NCBI GenBank assembly: GCA_038234815.1
Contig: JBBQSU010000007.1
Coordinates: 1-52,431 of the forward strand
Direction of reading: 5' to 3'
From: JBBQSU01 sp038234815
GTDB taxonomy: Bacteria; Planctomycetota; Phycisphaerae; Tepidisphaerales; Tepidisphaeraceae
DNA: 52,431 nt
Made by a program: the position numbers and the translations under genes. This document shows positions 51,730 to 52,431 of this stretch, piece after piece (positions within the stretch are counted from its first letter, which is position 1; the number at the start of each line of letters is the position of its first letter). The notes under the pieces were generated by a model that was given only the letters and a program-made list of their open reading frames with translations, was not told the origin of the DNA and did no database searches.

Positions 51730-52431
51730 CTATTTCGTTTTTCGTTCGACTTCCTCTTTGATGCGCTTAAGCGACTCCGCGTAGTTGTCGGCAAGCGGGG
51801 GCCGCATTTTCAATGCTTCGTTAATGAGGCTTAGAGAATTCTTGGTATCGCCAGCGTCGCGTAAGCGTTCAACCTCATTGCGAATCTGCGGCCCCATGGT
51901 TTGTTGATGGACCGAACTCCAGCCGATCATTTGCGAGGCGAACTGGGCGGCTTCGGGATATTGACGGCTCTTGAGAAGTGACTCGATCCGCTGGCGAATC
52001 AGGTTTTCCGTCACCATGGTTTCAACATTGCGATCGCGCCAGTAGTCCAGCGCCATGCCGAAATACGTCGCAGCGTCAGCGGCCTCCGGAGGATCCATCC
52101 GCATGAGCGTTTCACCGATGTTCTGCCGGGCGAAGGCCAGTTGCTCCAACTCCTTGTCGGCCAATAGTTTCTTAGCCAGAGCCTTCAGGACAGTGACTCT
52201 GCGGGCTGGGTCGGTCTTGAACCGATCGGCCCAGCCCGAGAGCTGCGCCGTCGGCGCGGTCTCATGATCGAACAGCAGCGATAATACGCCCCAAGCGCGG
52301 TCGCGGTTGGATTTCTCTGTTTCGATGTTCGCATTCAGCCGTGAATAGAGCCGCTCGGCCTGTGCGAACGTCGCAGTGCTGCCCAGGGCATCGATCGCGG
52401 CCGCGCGGACGCCGGCGTCGGGATCGTTCAG
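51730..52431 (-). CDS. HEAT/TPR-like repeat protein (5' end outside the window)
   Basis: 233 codons and a stop are visible; the reading frame stays open to the right edge, so the start lies beyond it. DPDAGVRAAAIDALGSTATF is a HEAT-type repeat. Further in, MDPPEAADAATYFGMALDYW and TKNSLSLINEALKMRPPLAD are TPR-like. The tail is Lys/Glu-rich (SLKRIKEEVERKTK). A scaffold role is likely; no catalytic motif is seen. It converges with the YihY gene, leaving only 10 bp between the stops. Confidence 0.7.
   Translation of the reverse strand: MNDPDAGVRAAAIDALGSTATFAQAERLYSRLNANIETEKSNRDRAWGVLSLLFDHETAPTAQLSGWADRFKTDPARRVTVLKALAKKLLADKELEQLAFARQNIGETLMRMDPPEAADAATYFGMALDYWRDRNVETMVTENLIRQRIESLLKSRQYPEAAQFASQMIGWSSVHQQTMGPQIRNEVERLRDAGDTKNSLSLINEALKMRPPLADNYAESLKRIKEEVERKTK

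Overview
The window is GC-rich, densely coded bacterial chromosome. It encodes a diderm outer membrane (BamA, Skp/OmpH, LpxD, a family 9 glycosyltransferase). It also has an archaeal-type phosphatidylserine decarboxylase next to PssA, a histone H1-like small protein, a DUF3417-type glycogen phosphorylase, a GldA/GldF/GldG-like ABC operon with a DUF4340 protein, a membrane-anchored degenerate sigma-like protein and a vWA/glutamine-amidotransferase-like membrane protein. This mix best fits the Planctomycetota, probably class Phycisphaerae. The placement is inferred from gene content; no rRNA or tRNA gene was seen.

Layout. 1-4.2 kb: mostly small or unassigned genes (ComEA-like HhH protein, TPR-like membrane protein, YidD, Cys-rich protein, PilZ domain). 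4.3-8.2 kb: clpC, a sigma-like gene and a DUF456 membrane protein. 8.4-14.3 kb: leuC-type dehydratase, STAS protein, then psd-pssA (phosphatidylethanolamine synthesis) and gltX, all on the plus strand. 14.7-17.3 kb: glgP, convergent across a hairpin terminator with the minus-strand cluster bamA-skp-lpxD-aroB-dprA (23.8 to 17.3 kb).

23.9-26.8 kb is the accessory part. It holds a 21-bp tandem repeat array, two copies of a ~187-bp dispersed repeat, a fragment of a REP-associated tyrosine transposase (RAYT) between 22-bp inverted repeats, and a tgt gene cut down to its last 71 codons exactly at the edge of that element. The tgt remnant overlaps a YajC-like gene, which overlaps a YiiX-like papain-fold gene. 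This looks like a damaged tgt-yajC operon.

26.8-33.5 kb: a nucleotidyltransferase, fabI, mnmA, a family 9 glycosyltransferase, and the rpsO-pnp pair on the minus strand. 33.5-34.6 kb is a long region with hairpins and short repeats and no recognisable gene. 34.6-40.8 kb: DUF3891, AmpG-like permease, FolM-like SDR, PIN-like plus PfkB kinase (minus), histone H1-like protein, fabZ, and a DnaQ-exonuclease/WYL fusion. 41.0-46.8 kb: the gldA-gldF-gldG-DUF4340 operon followed by queF. 46.9-52.4 kb: GT87-like membrane protein, vWA membrane protein, YihY family protein, and the 3' end of a minus-strand HEAT/TPR gene running off the window.

Most genes are ordinary housekeeping. The unusual signals are the tgt/RAYT/REP region, the 21-bp array, the rpsO upstream hairpins and the orphan region at 33.9-34.6 kb, plus unusual domain architectures in GluRS, the DnaQ-WYL protein and the sigma-like protein.
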